DNA from: Bacillota bacterium
Lineage (GTDB): Bacteria > Bacillota > Clostridia > Tissierellales > Peptoniphilaceae
Assembly (NCBI GenBank): GCA_023443025.1
Contig: JAEZWM010000076.1
Span: 1 to 5,016 of the forward strand
Direction of reading: 5' to 3'
Length of the DNA stretch: 5,016 nucleotides
Notes under the pieces: generated by a model
Databases searched by the model: none
What the model saw: only the letters and a program-made list of their open reading frames with translations
Told to the model about the DNA's origin: nothing
Translations under genes and position numbers: made by a program
Part shown: piece after piece, positions 1 to 4,959 of the stretch
Layout: every line of letters starts with the position of its first letter
Position numbering within the stretch: position 1 is the stretch's first letter

Positions 1-147
1 TGTGCTTGACTGAATTTCGGTCATTTTAGAATTACTTCTAATTTCATCTACAATTTTAGAAGTGGCATCCGGCTTATAATATTCATAGATCTTGAAACTT
101 GCAAAAAATGCAATTATTAAGAAAAAAATTCGTCTAAAATTTTTCAT
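1..147 (-). CDS. Membrane-anchored protein of unknown function, N-terminal 49 residues (runs off the window)
   Basis: The reading frame opens with ATG at 147-145 and stays open for 49 codons to the window edge, so only the N-terminus is visible. A ribosome site, AGAGG (158-154), lies 6 nt before the ATG and fixes the start. The protein begins with a basic stretch (MKNFRRI), then a single hydrophobic segment at about residues 7-18 (FFLIIAFFASF), then a polar, charged region (IYEYYKPDATSKIVDEIR). There is no cysteine, so it is not a lipoprotein. It looks like an uncleaved signal anchor with the rest outside the cell, or a cleaved signal peptide. I do not recognise the family. It lies 300 nt downstream of the zinc operon on the same strand, behind a run of hairpins, so it is probably controlled separately. 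That it is coding is fairly sure; the function is unknown. Confidence 0.7.
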   Translation of the reverse strand, partial: MKNFRRIFFLIIAFFASFKIYEYYKPDATSKIVDEIRSNSKMTEIQSST

Positions 148-166
148 AACCGACCTCTTACTATGT

Positions 167-195
167 AAATAAGAAACGCCAAATATTGGCGTTTC
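167..195 (-). terminator. Terminator-like hairpin just upstream of the left gene
   Basis: Perfect 10-bp stem: GAAACGCCAA (173-182) pairs with TTGGCGTTTC (186-195), closing a 3-nt loop. On the minus strand the stem is followed by TTATTTA (172-166), a broken U tract. It ends only about 20 nt before the ATG at 147, so it is either the end of the zinc transcript or an attenuator inside the left gene's leader. The U tract is weaker than in a classical terminator. Confidence 0.45.
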
Positions 196-196
196 T

Positions 197-240
197 CAGA
201 CTGAAGGCAAACTCACTTTCTGGAGTTTGTCTTCAGTCTG
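197..240 (-). repeat. 18-bp hairpin directly upstream of the terminator-like stem
   Basis: CAGACTGAAGGCAAACTC (197-214) pairs with GAGTTTGTCTTCAGTCTG (223-240) around an 8-nt loop, with a single G-U pair at 207/230 and no mismatch. It is one base away from the hairpin at 173-195. Neither strand has a T run directly after it, so alone it is not an intrinsic terminator. A shorter A/T hairpin, ATATATC-AATA-GATATAT (241-258), abuts it, making three hairpins in a row. Confidence 0.7.
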
Positions 241-274
241 ATATATCAATAGATATATAACTTTTAATTTGAAT

Positions 275-349
275 AAAAAATAGAGAATTTATAGTAGATT
301 CCTAAACAAAGTTATGCACTCTATTTATATCTCATATAATTCTCTATTT
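275..349 (-). repeat. Long-range 12-bp inverted repeat with T run
   Basis: AAATAGAGAATT (278-289) and AATTCTCTATTT (338-349) are perfect inverted copies, 48 nt apart. Three more pairs can form inside after a one-base bulge. Read on the minus strand, the downstream arm runs into six T (280-275). This could be a long-loop terminator for the zinc operon or a folded RNA segment. The stem is almost all A/T, so function is uncertain. Confidence 0.4.
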
Positions 350-428
350 AATACATTTATGATATTTCTTTCATTTTATTGACTTGTTTTATTGTTCTTA
401 AAATTAATTTCTTAATTGTATATATTGT

Positions 429-456
429 ACATCGTATAATTCTTATACTACGATGT
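429..456 (-). repeat. Imperfect hairpin spanning the permease stop codon
   Basis: On the minus strand ACATCG, a 3-nt bulge (TAG, the stop codon), TATAA, a GAA loop, TTATA and CGATGT form a 6+5-bp stem. No T run follows on the minus strand, so it is not a standard terminator. It may protect the 3' end of the reading frame or be chance in AT-rich DNA. Confidence 0.35.
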
Positions 457-1257
457 TTTAATTTTAACTCTTCTAAATTTACCATAGCTTAGTATTAACA
501 GCATCCCGATAACTGCATTTATAACTATTGCTCCACCTGGTTTTACATCTAAATAGTAAGACGTGATTATTCCCAATATTGTATAAATCACTCCTAAAAC
601 AACCGAGAATATATAAGTTTGTTTATAGGATCTGCTTACAATTAAAACCGTTGCTACAGGAAGAACAATAAGTGAAGCAACAAGCAATGCACCCACTATT
701 TTTGCAGCCAGTGCTACTGTAATTGCCGTGAACAAAGTAAAAACTGCGTTTACTACTTTAACTCTAACCCCGGCCATTCTAGCTAGGTTCGGATCAATTG
801 ATATGTCCAATATAGATCCATAAAAAATTACTGACATTATAATAAATGGTATGAATATAATTACTATATTTCTTAAATCTAAAGAAGTAATTGAAGATAT
901 GCTACCAAATAAATATGATTCGAAAGTATTCCCACCCGGTGCAAAATCAGATAAAATCGCTGCAATACCAAGTCCGGTGCTCATTATTATAGCTGTTGCC
1001 ATATCTCCAAACTGTGGTAGTTTTTCTCGTATCCGCTCAATTGAAAAAGCTGATATTATACATACTATAACCGCACCTATAACCGGATCAAACCCAAATA
1101 TAAGCCCTAATCCTACGCCGGCTAGTGAAGTGTGAGACAATGCATCTCCTATCATAGAGGTTCTACGATTCACCATAACTACACCGATTGAAGGTATCAT
1201 AATTGATAGTAATAGTCCCGCAATGAGTGCTCTTTTCATAAAATCAAACTGCAGCAT
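448..1257 (-). CDS. znuB: Zinc ABC transporter permease, ZnuB/AdcB type (ABC-3 family)
   Basis: Integral membrane subunit that forms the path for zinc through the cytoplasmic membrane. The 269 residues are strongly hydrophobic, with membrane spans at about 10-29, 45-70, 86-103, 129-148, 168-208 (two spans), 214-234 and 239-259, matching the 7-9 spans and about 270-residue length of the family. Family-type sequences are visible: IGDALSHTSLAGVGLG (36-51), FGDMATAI (83-90) and SYLFGSI (114-120). The first ATG (1257-1255) is chosen because GGAGGTG (1270-1264) lies at a good distance. A second ATG at codon 7 is less well placed. The gene overlaps the ATPase gene by 14 nt and its ribosome site lies inside that gene, so translation is probably coupled. 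Related permeases carry manganese or iron; zinc is inferred from the ZinT partner. The function class is sure; the metal is likely. Confidence 0.93.
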   Translation of the reverse strand: MLQFDFMKRALIAGLLLSIMIPSIGVVMVNRRTSMIGDALSHTSLAGVGLGLIFGFDPVIGAVIVCIISAFSIERIREKLPQFGDMATAIIMSTGLGIAAILSDFAPGGNTFESYLFGSISSITSLDLRNIVIIFIPFIIMSVIFYGSILDISIDPNLARMAGVRVKVVNAVFTLFTAITVALAAKIVGALLVASLIVLPVATVLIVSRSYKQTYIFSVVLGVIYTILGIITSYYLDVKPGGAIVINAVIGMLLILSYGKFRRVKIKTS

Positions 1258-1921
1258 CTATCACACCTCCATTTATCATTCTATAAGACCTATCCAGACT
1301 CAAATTTTGTTTGATTAATTCAATCTCGTGTGAGACTATGATAGTTGTTAGTAATCTTTTTAAATTCATATCTTTAATCAATTTAAGAAAGTTTTCTTTA
1401 CTTTGTGCGTCGACTCCGGATGTTGGCTCATCAAGAACCAGAATTTTAGGCTTATTAATCATTGCTCTAGCAATCATTGCTCTTTGTCTAAGTCCTCCTG
1501 ATAGTTCATTAACAGGAGTGTTAACATAATCTTCCAGTCCCATTTCTATAAGCAGTTCTTTAGCCCTTAACTTATGCTTTTTTCTAGGTATCTTGATAAC
1601 CCCAAAATCGCTATAAAGCCCTAACACTACAAGTTCCATTACAGTAATAGGGAATGCAATTTGGTTTGTAATCTGCATTTGTGGTACATATCCAATTTCT
1701 TTTAATGATTTAAGATTTGATAAGTCTTTTCCCAAGAGTTTTATTGAACCGGCTTGAGGTGTTAGTTCCCCAAGTATAAGTTTTAAAAGAGTTGATTTTC
1801 CTGATCCGTTTTCTCCGGATATTGATACCACCTCTCCCTGTTCAATGCTCATACTTAAATTATCTATTATTTTTTCTGATGTATATCCAAAAGTTAATTC
1901 ATTAATATTTATATGATCCAT
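1244..1921 (-). CDS. znuC: Zinc ABC transporter ATP-binding subunit, ZnuC/AdcC type
   Basis: Cytoplasmic ATPase that powers metal import through the permease encoded next. The 225-residue protein is a complete nucleotide-binding domain: Walker A GENGSGKST (36-44, K42), Q-loop VPQ (Q81), signature LSGGLRQR (140-147), Walker B ILVLDEP (160-166, catalytic E165), D-loop GVD (169-171) and switch histidine SHE (H198). A short tail, INGGVIDAAV, ends the protein, with no His-rich C-terminal extension. It starts 7 nt after the stop of the znuA gene. The ribosome site is weak (only AGTAGGT-like bases overlapping the previous stop), which suggests translation by coupling with the upstream gene. All catalytic motifs are intact, so it should be active. 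Confidence 0.95.
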   Translation of the reverse strand: MDHININELTFGYTSEKIIDNLSMSIEQGEVVSISGENGSGKSTLLKLILGELTPQAGSIKLLGKDLSNLKSLKEIGYVPQMQITNQIAFPITVMELVVLGLYSDFGVIKIPRKKHKLRAKELLIEMGLEDYVNTPVNELSGGLRQRAMIARAMINKPKILVLDEPTSGVDAQSKENFLKLIKDMNLKRLLTTIIVSHEIELIKQNLSLDRSYRMINGGVIDAAV

Positions 1922-1928
1922 CTACTAC

Positions 1929-3227
1929 CTACTTTCTTAGAGATTCATATATTTTTCCCAGATTTTCTCTTAATATGCTAGTATAATTAATCTCATCGTC
2001 TATTATTTTTGTTTTTTGATATTCCATAGAGTTAAGTGCTACAGCTTTTCCACCAATTTCTTCGGCTAGTGAAATTGCTTCTTTAGAATTCATATTCTCT
2101 TCATAGAAAATGGTATTAATCCCATGAAAACTACAATAATCTACGGCTTTTTTTATAGTTTTTAAACTAGGTGATTCTGTGGATACAAGTCCTTGTAGTG
2201 GGAACTGGGTAAGCTTGAAGTCCCTTTCTAAATATGCATATGCATAATGTGTGACTACAAAGTTTTTAATTTTAACATCATCAAACTTTTCTTTAAATTC
2301 AAATTCTAAGTCAGTCAATGCATCAACAGCTTTGAGTTTATTTTTCTTATATAGCTTTTCGTTTTTTGGAAATCTATTGATTAACTCTTCGTTTATGCTA
2401 TTTAAATACCTTTTTGCATTTACAGGAGACATCCAAGAATGAGGATCATAAGTAATTTTATCCAGTCCGGATGTTGAACCTTCTAATAGAACTTCTATAT
2501 CTACCTTATCACCATTCATATAAATCAATTCATAGGGTAGTATCTTTTCTGAGATTCTATCCGAAATGAATGCCCATTCTCCATTATCCGGAAAATTAAG
2601 AGTAACTTCTCCACTCTCGTGACCCATCTCTATCGCATATACTTCGCCTTCTACTATGTCTATCTTTGATTTTTGTTTTACTACGGAACCTTTTGACTCC
2701 ATGGTCTTTTTCCCGATCTTTATAAGCTCATCAACATCTTTAGAATCTTTCTTTATAAATGTTACTCTCATGATGTCTTCATGTGTATGACCAAAATCTA
2801 TTTTCAGCTTCTGTCCATCTGAATTAAGGCTACACATGTACTGGAAATCACCTATGGCTGCTGCACCTTTATATGTTATTAAATCAACCGAATCCGATAA
2901 TACTAATATGTCTAGATCCGGGAAATTCTCTCTAACTTGATCTATCCATTTTTCTAAATTTGCTCCATTTATAACGAGTAGCTCTGCATTTTTAAGTTCT
3001 CTCATGTCTTTTGGAGTTGGTTCCCAAAGATGTGGATCCTTATCCACATCCATGAAGGATCTTAAGTCAACAGTGTCACCTGCAATTTGATTGACTAAAT
3101 CGTAAACAGGATAAAAAGAGGCATAAACGATGGGTTTCCCATCGCCTCTTACCTCTTGTTTATTACATCCTGTAACAAAAATGGATAATAGAGAACAAAG
3201 TAAAATTATTATAAACTTTTTTCTCAT
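1929..3227 (-). CDS. znuA: Zinc-binding lipoprotein, ZnuA/AdcA type, with a large central insertion
   Basis: Extracytoplasmic receptor that captures zinc and delivers it to the ZnuB/ZnuC importer. The 432 residues begin with a lipoprotein signal (MRKKFIIILLCSLLSIFVTG, lipid-anchored C21). The cluster A-I fold follows: IVYASFYPVYDLVNQIAGD (33-51), DPHLWEPTPKD (64-74, likely ligand H66), DPHSWMSP (261-268, H263) and VVTHYAYAYL (324-333, H327). E402 in LNSMEY is a possible fourth ligand. Usual ZnuA proteins have about 300 residues. Here residues of about 119-258 are extra, sitting between the first and second metal histidines, where relatives carry a His-rich loop. This insertion has GHTHED (146-151) and MGHESGE (201-207) and looks beta-rich. 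The start is 8 nt after the stop of the double-ZinT gene, with a weak TAGGTAAA ribosome site. A manganese role is possible, but the ZinT neighbour argues for zinc. Confidence 0.92.
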   Translation of the reverse strand: MRKKFIIILLCSLLSIFVTGCNKQEVRGDGKPIVYASFYPVYDLVNQIAGDTVDLRSFMDVDKDPHLWEPTPKDMRELKNAELLVINGANLEKWIDQVRENFPDLDILVLSDSVDLITYKGAAAIGDFQYMCSLNSDGQKLKIDFGHTHEDIMRVTFIKKDSKDVDELIKIGKKTMESKGSVVKQKSKIDIVEGEVYAIEMGHESGEVTLNFPDNGEWAFISDRISEKILPYELIYMNGDKVDIEVLLEGSTSGLDKITYDPHSWMSPVNAKRYLNSINEELINRFPKNEKLYKKNKLKAVDALTDLEFEFKEKFDDVKIKNFVVTHYAYAYLERDFKLTQFPLQGLVSTESPSLKTIKKAVDYCSFHGINTIFYEENMNSKEAISLAEEIGGKAVALNSMEYQKTKIIDDEINYTSILRENLGKIYESLRK

Positions 3228-3235
3228 TTTACCTA

Positions 3236-4462
3236 CTACTCGCTAATTTCTTGAATTAGTTGTTCCGTTGTAGAATTAGGCTTAATAAATGTTGGGTACC
3301 AACCATCTTTAGCTAGTAGTTCATCAACATCATTACCATATCTCATATGAAAATGAGTAAGACTTTCTTCACCATGTACAGGCATCAGTAGCATAATAGG
3401 ATATTTCGCATCTCCTTTAGTTGTAAATACATGCCATTCTAAATCATGATTTCCATGCTTAACCTTGTGAGTATCGGTGTATTCGTAATTTACACTTTCG
3501 ATCTCGTTACCGCCATCATCTTTAAATCCATCTAGAAGTGTCACTTTGTCTCCCTCAACTACCATCCCATCAAAGTCACACTTTCTTTTTTCTATATAAG
3601 CTGCTTTAACTTCTTCAACAGACTTATTTTCTTTTTTTACTAAGTTTTCGAAAGCAACTTGTAACTCTTCGTTGTCTAAGTATGCACCCATATTGTTCCA
3701 TGTGCCTTCCCAATCATGCATACTTATGTCATCATGGTCATGATCGTGGTCGTGGTCATGATCGTGATCATGGTCATGGTCATGATCATGAGAAGATTCC
3801 AGTGTGCTTTTTATCTGATCAATTGAAGTTGACTCCTTAACAAAAGTCGGGAACCAGTTTTCCTCGGCCATTAACTTACTAGCATCCTCACCATATCTCA
3901 TGTGGAAGTGTGTCATGGTTTCTTCACCATGTGCGTCCATAAGAAGTAATACCGGGTATTTTGAATCCCCTTCTGCCTCAAACTCATACCAATTAAAGTC
4001 ATGATTTCCATGTTTAGCTGAATGAGTGTCTTTATATTTATATGAAGTTTCTTCTATTACTTTTCCGTTTTTATCCTTAAAATTATCATAGTAAATTATT
4101 TTACCATCTTTAAACTCCATTGCACCGAAATCAGCTCCCATTGATTCAGCTTGTGCTTTCTTTAAATCGTCTAATGAAGTGTTTTGGTGCTCCGCAACAT
4201 CCTCCATAACTTCAGTTAACTCATCATCTTGCAAATATGTATGGTAATTGTTCCATACGCCTTCCCAATCAGAAAGTGATACTTCGTCTTCGTTTGAAAC
4301 TTCTACTTCTGAGGTTTCTGTTTCATCCTTTTTCTCTTCTACTTTTGTAGCACTCTCATCTTGTGCTTCAGCTGTTTTCTCTTGTTTATTACATCCTGTG
4401 AAAACAAGTGCAAAGCATAGTATTATAGCCCCTATTAATGTAAAAATTCTTTTTTGTTTCAT
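3236..4462 (-). CDS. zinT: Lipoprotein with two ZinT domains joined by a His-Asp repeat
   Basis: Probable surface zinc chaperone that binds zinc and passes it to the ZnuA-like receptor. The 408 residues start with a lipoprotein signal (…ALVFTG|C24), then a flexible acidic tether rich in Glu, Lys and Thr (25-62). Two ZinT (YodA) domains follow, at about 65-209 and 250-394. They are clearly a duplication: DWEGVWNN/DWEGTWNN (65-72/250-257), KHGNHD (150-155/335-340), KYPVLLLM/KYPIMLLM (168-175/353-360) and HGEE..THFHMRYG (178-191/363-376). By comparison with ZinT, the likely zinc histidines are H178, H185, H187 and H363, H370, H372. Ten His-Asp pairs (225-244) link the domains. Known ZinT has one domain, and streptococcal AdcA has one fused to ZnuA. 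The start follows AGGAGG (4472-4467). It is the first gene of the operon, directly behind the promoter and operator array. Confidence 0.93.
   Translation of the reverse strand: MKQKRIFTLIGAIILCFALVFTGCNKQEKTAEAQDESATKVEEKKDETETSEVEVSNEDEVSLSDWEGVWNNYHTYLQDDELTEVMEDVAEHQNTSLDDLKKAQAESMGADFGAMEFKDGKIIYYDNFKDKNGKVIEETSYKYKDTHSAKHGNHDFNWYEFEAEGDSKYPVLLLMDAHGEETMTHFHMRYGEDASKLMAEENWFPTFVKESTSIDQIKSTLESSHDHDHDHDHDHDHDHDHDHDDISMHDWEGTWNNMGAYLDNEELQVAFENLVKKENKSVEEVKAAYIEKRKCDFDGMVVEGDKVTLLDGFKDDGGNEIESVNYEYTDTHKVKHGNHDLEWHVFTTKGDAKYPIMLLMPVHGEESLTHFHMRYGNDVDELLAKDGWYPTFIKPNSTTEQLIQEISE
3728..3790 (-). repeat. Ten-fold His-Asp codon repeat between the two ZinT domains
   Basis: Residues 225-244 are ten consecutive His-Asp pairs, followed by one more Asp (245). 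At the DNA level this is a hexamer repeat of CAY-GAY in which CAT/CAC and GAT/GAC are mixed. The synonymous variation shows the repeat is not a fresh perfect slippage tract and suggests the His-Asp sequence has been kept by selection. It is a likely metal-binding, flexible linker. Confidence 0.9.
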
Positions 4463-4466
4463 GAAT

Positions 4467-4472
4467 CCTCCT
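4467..4472 (-). promoter_or_regulatory. Strong ribosome-binding site of the first operon gene
   Basis: AGGAGG on the minus strand, 4 nt before the ATG at 4462 (AGGAGG-ATTC-ATG). The match is full-length, while the spacing is slightly short. It decides the start of the double-ZinT gene and is much stronger than the sites of the second and third genes, which lie in the stop-codon regions of their upstream neighbours. Confidence 0.85.
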
Positions 4473-4489
4473 AAATATTTTTAAATTCT

Positions 4490-4572
4490 AGACTGTATTA
4501 TTGACTTTGCTTCCGATATTATTGTTTGAAAAGGGAGAAATCGGTGGGAGAAAAAAACTAATAATACAGTCT
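4490..4572 (-). repeat. Structured leader element: perfect 13-bp inverted repeat enclosing an inner stem
   Basis: AGACTGTATTATT (4490-4502) and AATAATACAGTCT (4560-4572) are perfect inverted copies 57 nt apart, placed inside the untranslated leader between promoter and first gene. In the RNA they would close a long stem around a domain that contains a smaller CCGAT/ATCGG stem (4540-4544 with 4513-4517) and two copies of TTTCTCCC (minus strand, 4553-4546 and 4540-4533). It fits no metal riboswitch class I can recognise by eye. It could be a cis-acting RNA, an mRNA-stabilising fold, or the remains of a small inverted-repeat insertion. Confidence 0.6.
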
Positions 4573-4581
4573 GTGTGGCAG

Positions 4582-4618
4582 GTTAGAAATAACTAACTTT
4601 TAGTTAGTATTTCCTAAC
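4582..4618 (-). promoter_or_regulatory. Probable metalloregulator operator: four phased GTTAG/CTAAC half-sites
   Basis: On the plus strand GTTAG (4582), CTAAC (4593), GTTAG (4603) and CTAAC (4614) alternate with starts 11, 10 and 11 bp apart, about one helical turn each. They form two GTTAG-N6-CTAAC boxes (4582-4597 and 4603-4618) with centres 21 bp apart, and a third dyad, ACTAACT-TTT-AGTTAGT (4592-4608), between them. The array begins a few bases after the -10 element, so it overlaps the start site, as expected for a repressor. Its spacing does not match the AdcR box (TTAAC-N2-GTTAA) or the Bacillus Zur box. The regulator is unknown; a zinc sensor is inferred from the operon. Confidence 0.7.
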
Positions 4619-4626
4619 TATTAATG

Positions 4627-4655
4627 ATGATAACATGGACTATTCTTATTGTCAA
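4627..4655 (-). promoter_or_regulatory. Sigma-70/SigA-type promoter of the zinc operon
   Basis: On the minus strand a perfect -35, TTGACA (4655-4650), stands 17 bp from TATCAT (4632-4627), one base off consensus. A TG one base before the -10 (TGtTATCAT) makes it an extended -10 promoter. Transcription should begin at about 4619-4622, giving a leader of about 160 nt before the ATG at 4462. Such a strong core promoter next to an operator array implies control by repression. Confidence 0.85.
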
Positions 4656-4826
4656 GGATTTTTAGCTAATATATTTTTCGTTTTGCATAGGATATTGTTA
4701 ATTATTATGTAAATAAAGTTTCGATTTATATTCTATAAATTCTTTTCAATCTGATTATTCTGCTATTTTAACACTTAATCCGATTCAGCTTTATCTAACT
4801 TCTTTGTTTTAATGTTCACTTATTTT

Positions 4827-4842
4827 ATTAGTATACACTAAC
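4827..4842. promoter_or_regulatory. Possible distal copy of the zinc-operon operator motif
   Basis: ATTAG-TATACA-CTAAC has the same N6 spacing as the two promoter boxes, with one changed base in the ten half-site positions, and agrees with the box at 4603-4618 at 12 of 16 positions. It lies about 210-245 bp from the main array. No good promoter overlaps it, so it may be chance. Confidence 0.3.
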
Positions 4843-4913
4843 TTACATGTCTTTATTGCTTTGTCTTTTTACAACAGTAACTATGACAATTTATTTAGGT
4901 TCTATAATTTATA

Positions 4914-4959
4914 GTACCAGTAAAGAAATTTAGGTTTCTTTGCTGGCACTTTTTTCTTT
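4914..4959 (+). terminator. Intrinsic terminator reading on the plus strand, no parent gene in the window
   Basis: Arms 4914-4928 and 4935-4949 pair over 15 positions with one A/C mismatch (4916/4947) and one T-G wobble (4921/4942), loop TTTAGG, followed by TTTTTTCTTT (4950-4959). Read on the minus strand no T run follows, so it is directional. There is no plus-strand gene before it within the window, so it either ends a short RNA or is a relic. Confidence 0.55.

Larger units (their letters stand above)
148..447. other. AT-rich intergenic region with several inverted repeats, no gene
   Basis: This 300-nt gap separates the end of the permease gene from the next minus-strand gene. I find no open frame with a ribosome site. 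In minus-strand order it holds: an imperfect hairpin over the permease stop codon (456-429), a long-range 12-bp inverted repeat ending in a T run (349-275), a small A/T hairpin (258-241), an 18-bp hairpin (240-197) and a terminator-like 10-bp hairpin (195-167). No clear minus-strand promoter for the left gene is visible: TATAAA on the minus strand at about 293-288 has no good -35 partner. Confidence 0.6.

Noticed and set aside
851..1135. Plus-strand open frame of 94 codons inside the permease gene
   Set aside because: It lies fully opposite a well-supported family gene, and its Pro/Ile/Ser-rich product looks like a reverse-strand translation of membrane segments.
1311..1529. Plus-strand open frame of 72 codons inside the ATPase gene
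   Set aside because: It is antisense to the signature and Walker B coding region of an intact ABC ATPase, so the conserved gene explains the open frame.
2251..2442. Plus-strand open frame of 63 codons inside znuA
   Set aside because: Phe/Ser/Leu-rich product typical of the reverse complement of Lys/Glu-rich coding sequence; the opposite strand encodes the conserved C-terminal lobe of the receptor.
3728..3790. His-Asp repeat DNA considered as a CRISPR-like or tandem-repeat array
   Set aside because: It is a 6-bp codon repeat inside an open reading frame with synonymous variation and no spacers; coding for a metal-binding linker explains it.
4248..4484. Plus-strand open frame of 78 codons over the start of the double-ZinT gene
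   Set aside because: The Ser-rich product is the reverse reading of the acidic tether and signal peptide. It would also run across the ribosome site and start of a certain gene.
4582..4618. Operator array considered as an AdcR box or a terminator hairpin
   Set aside because: Half-site order and spacing differ from TTAAC-N2-GTTAA, and no T run follows on either strand; its position just after the -10 fits an operator better.
4847..4933. Plus-strand 28-codon hydrophobic frame (MSLLLCLFTTVTM…) ending inside the terminator loop, considered as a small toxin-like peptide
   Set aside because: No ribosome-binding site precedes the ATG, no antisense RNA partner is evident, and short hydrophobic frames are expected in T-rich DNA.
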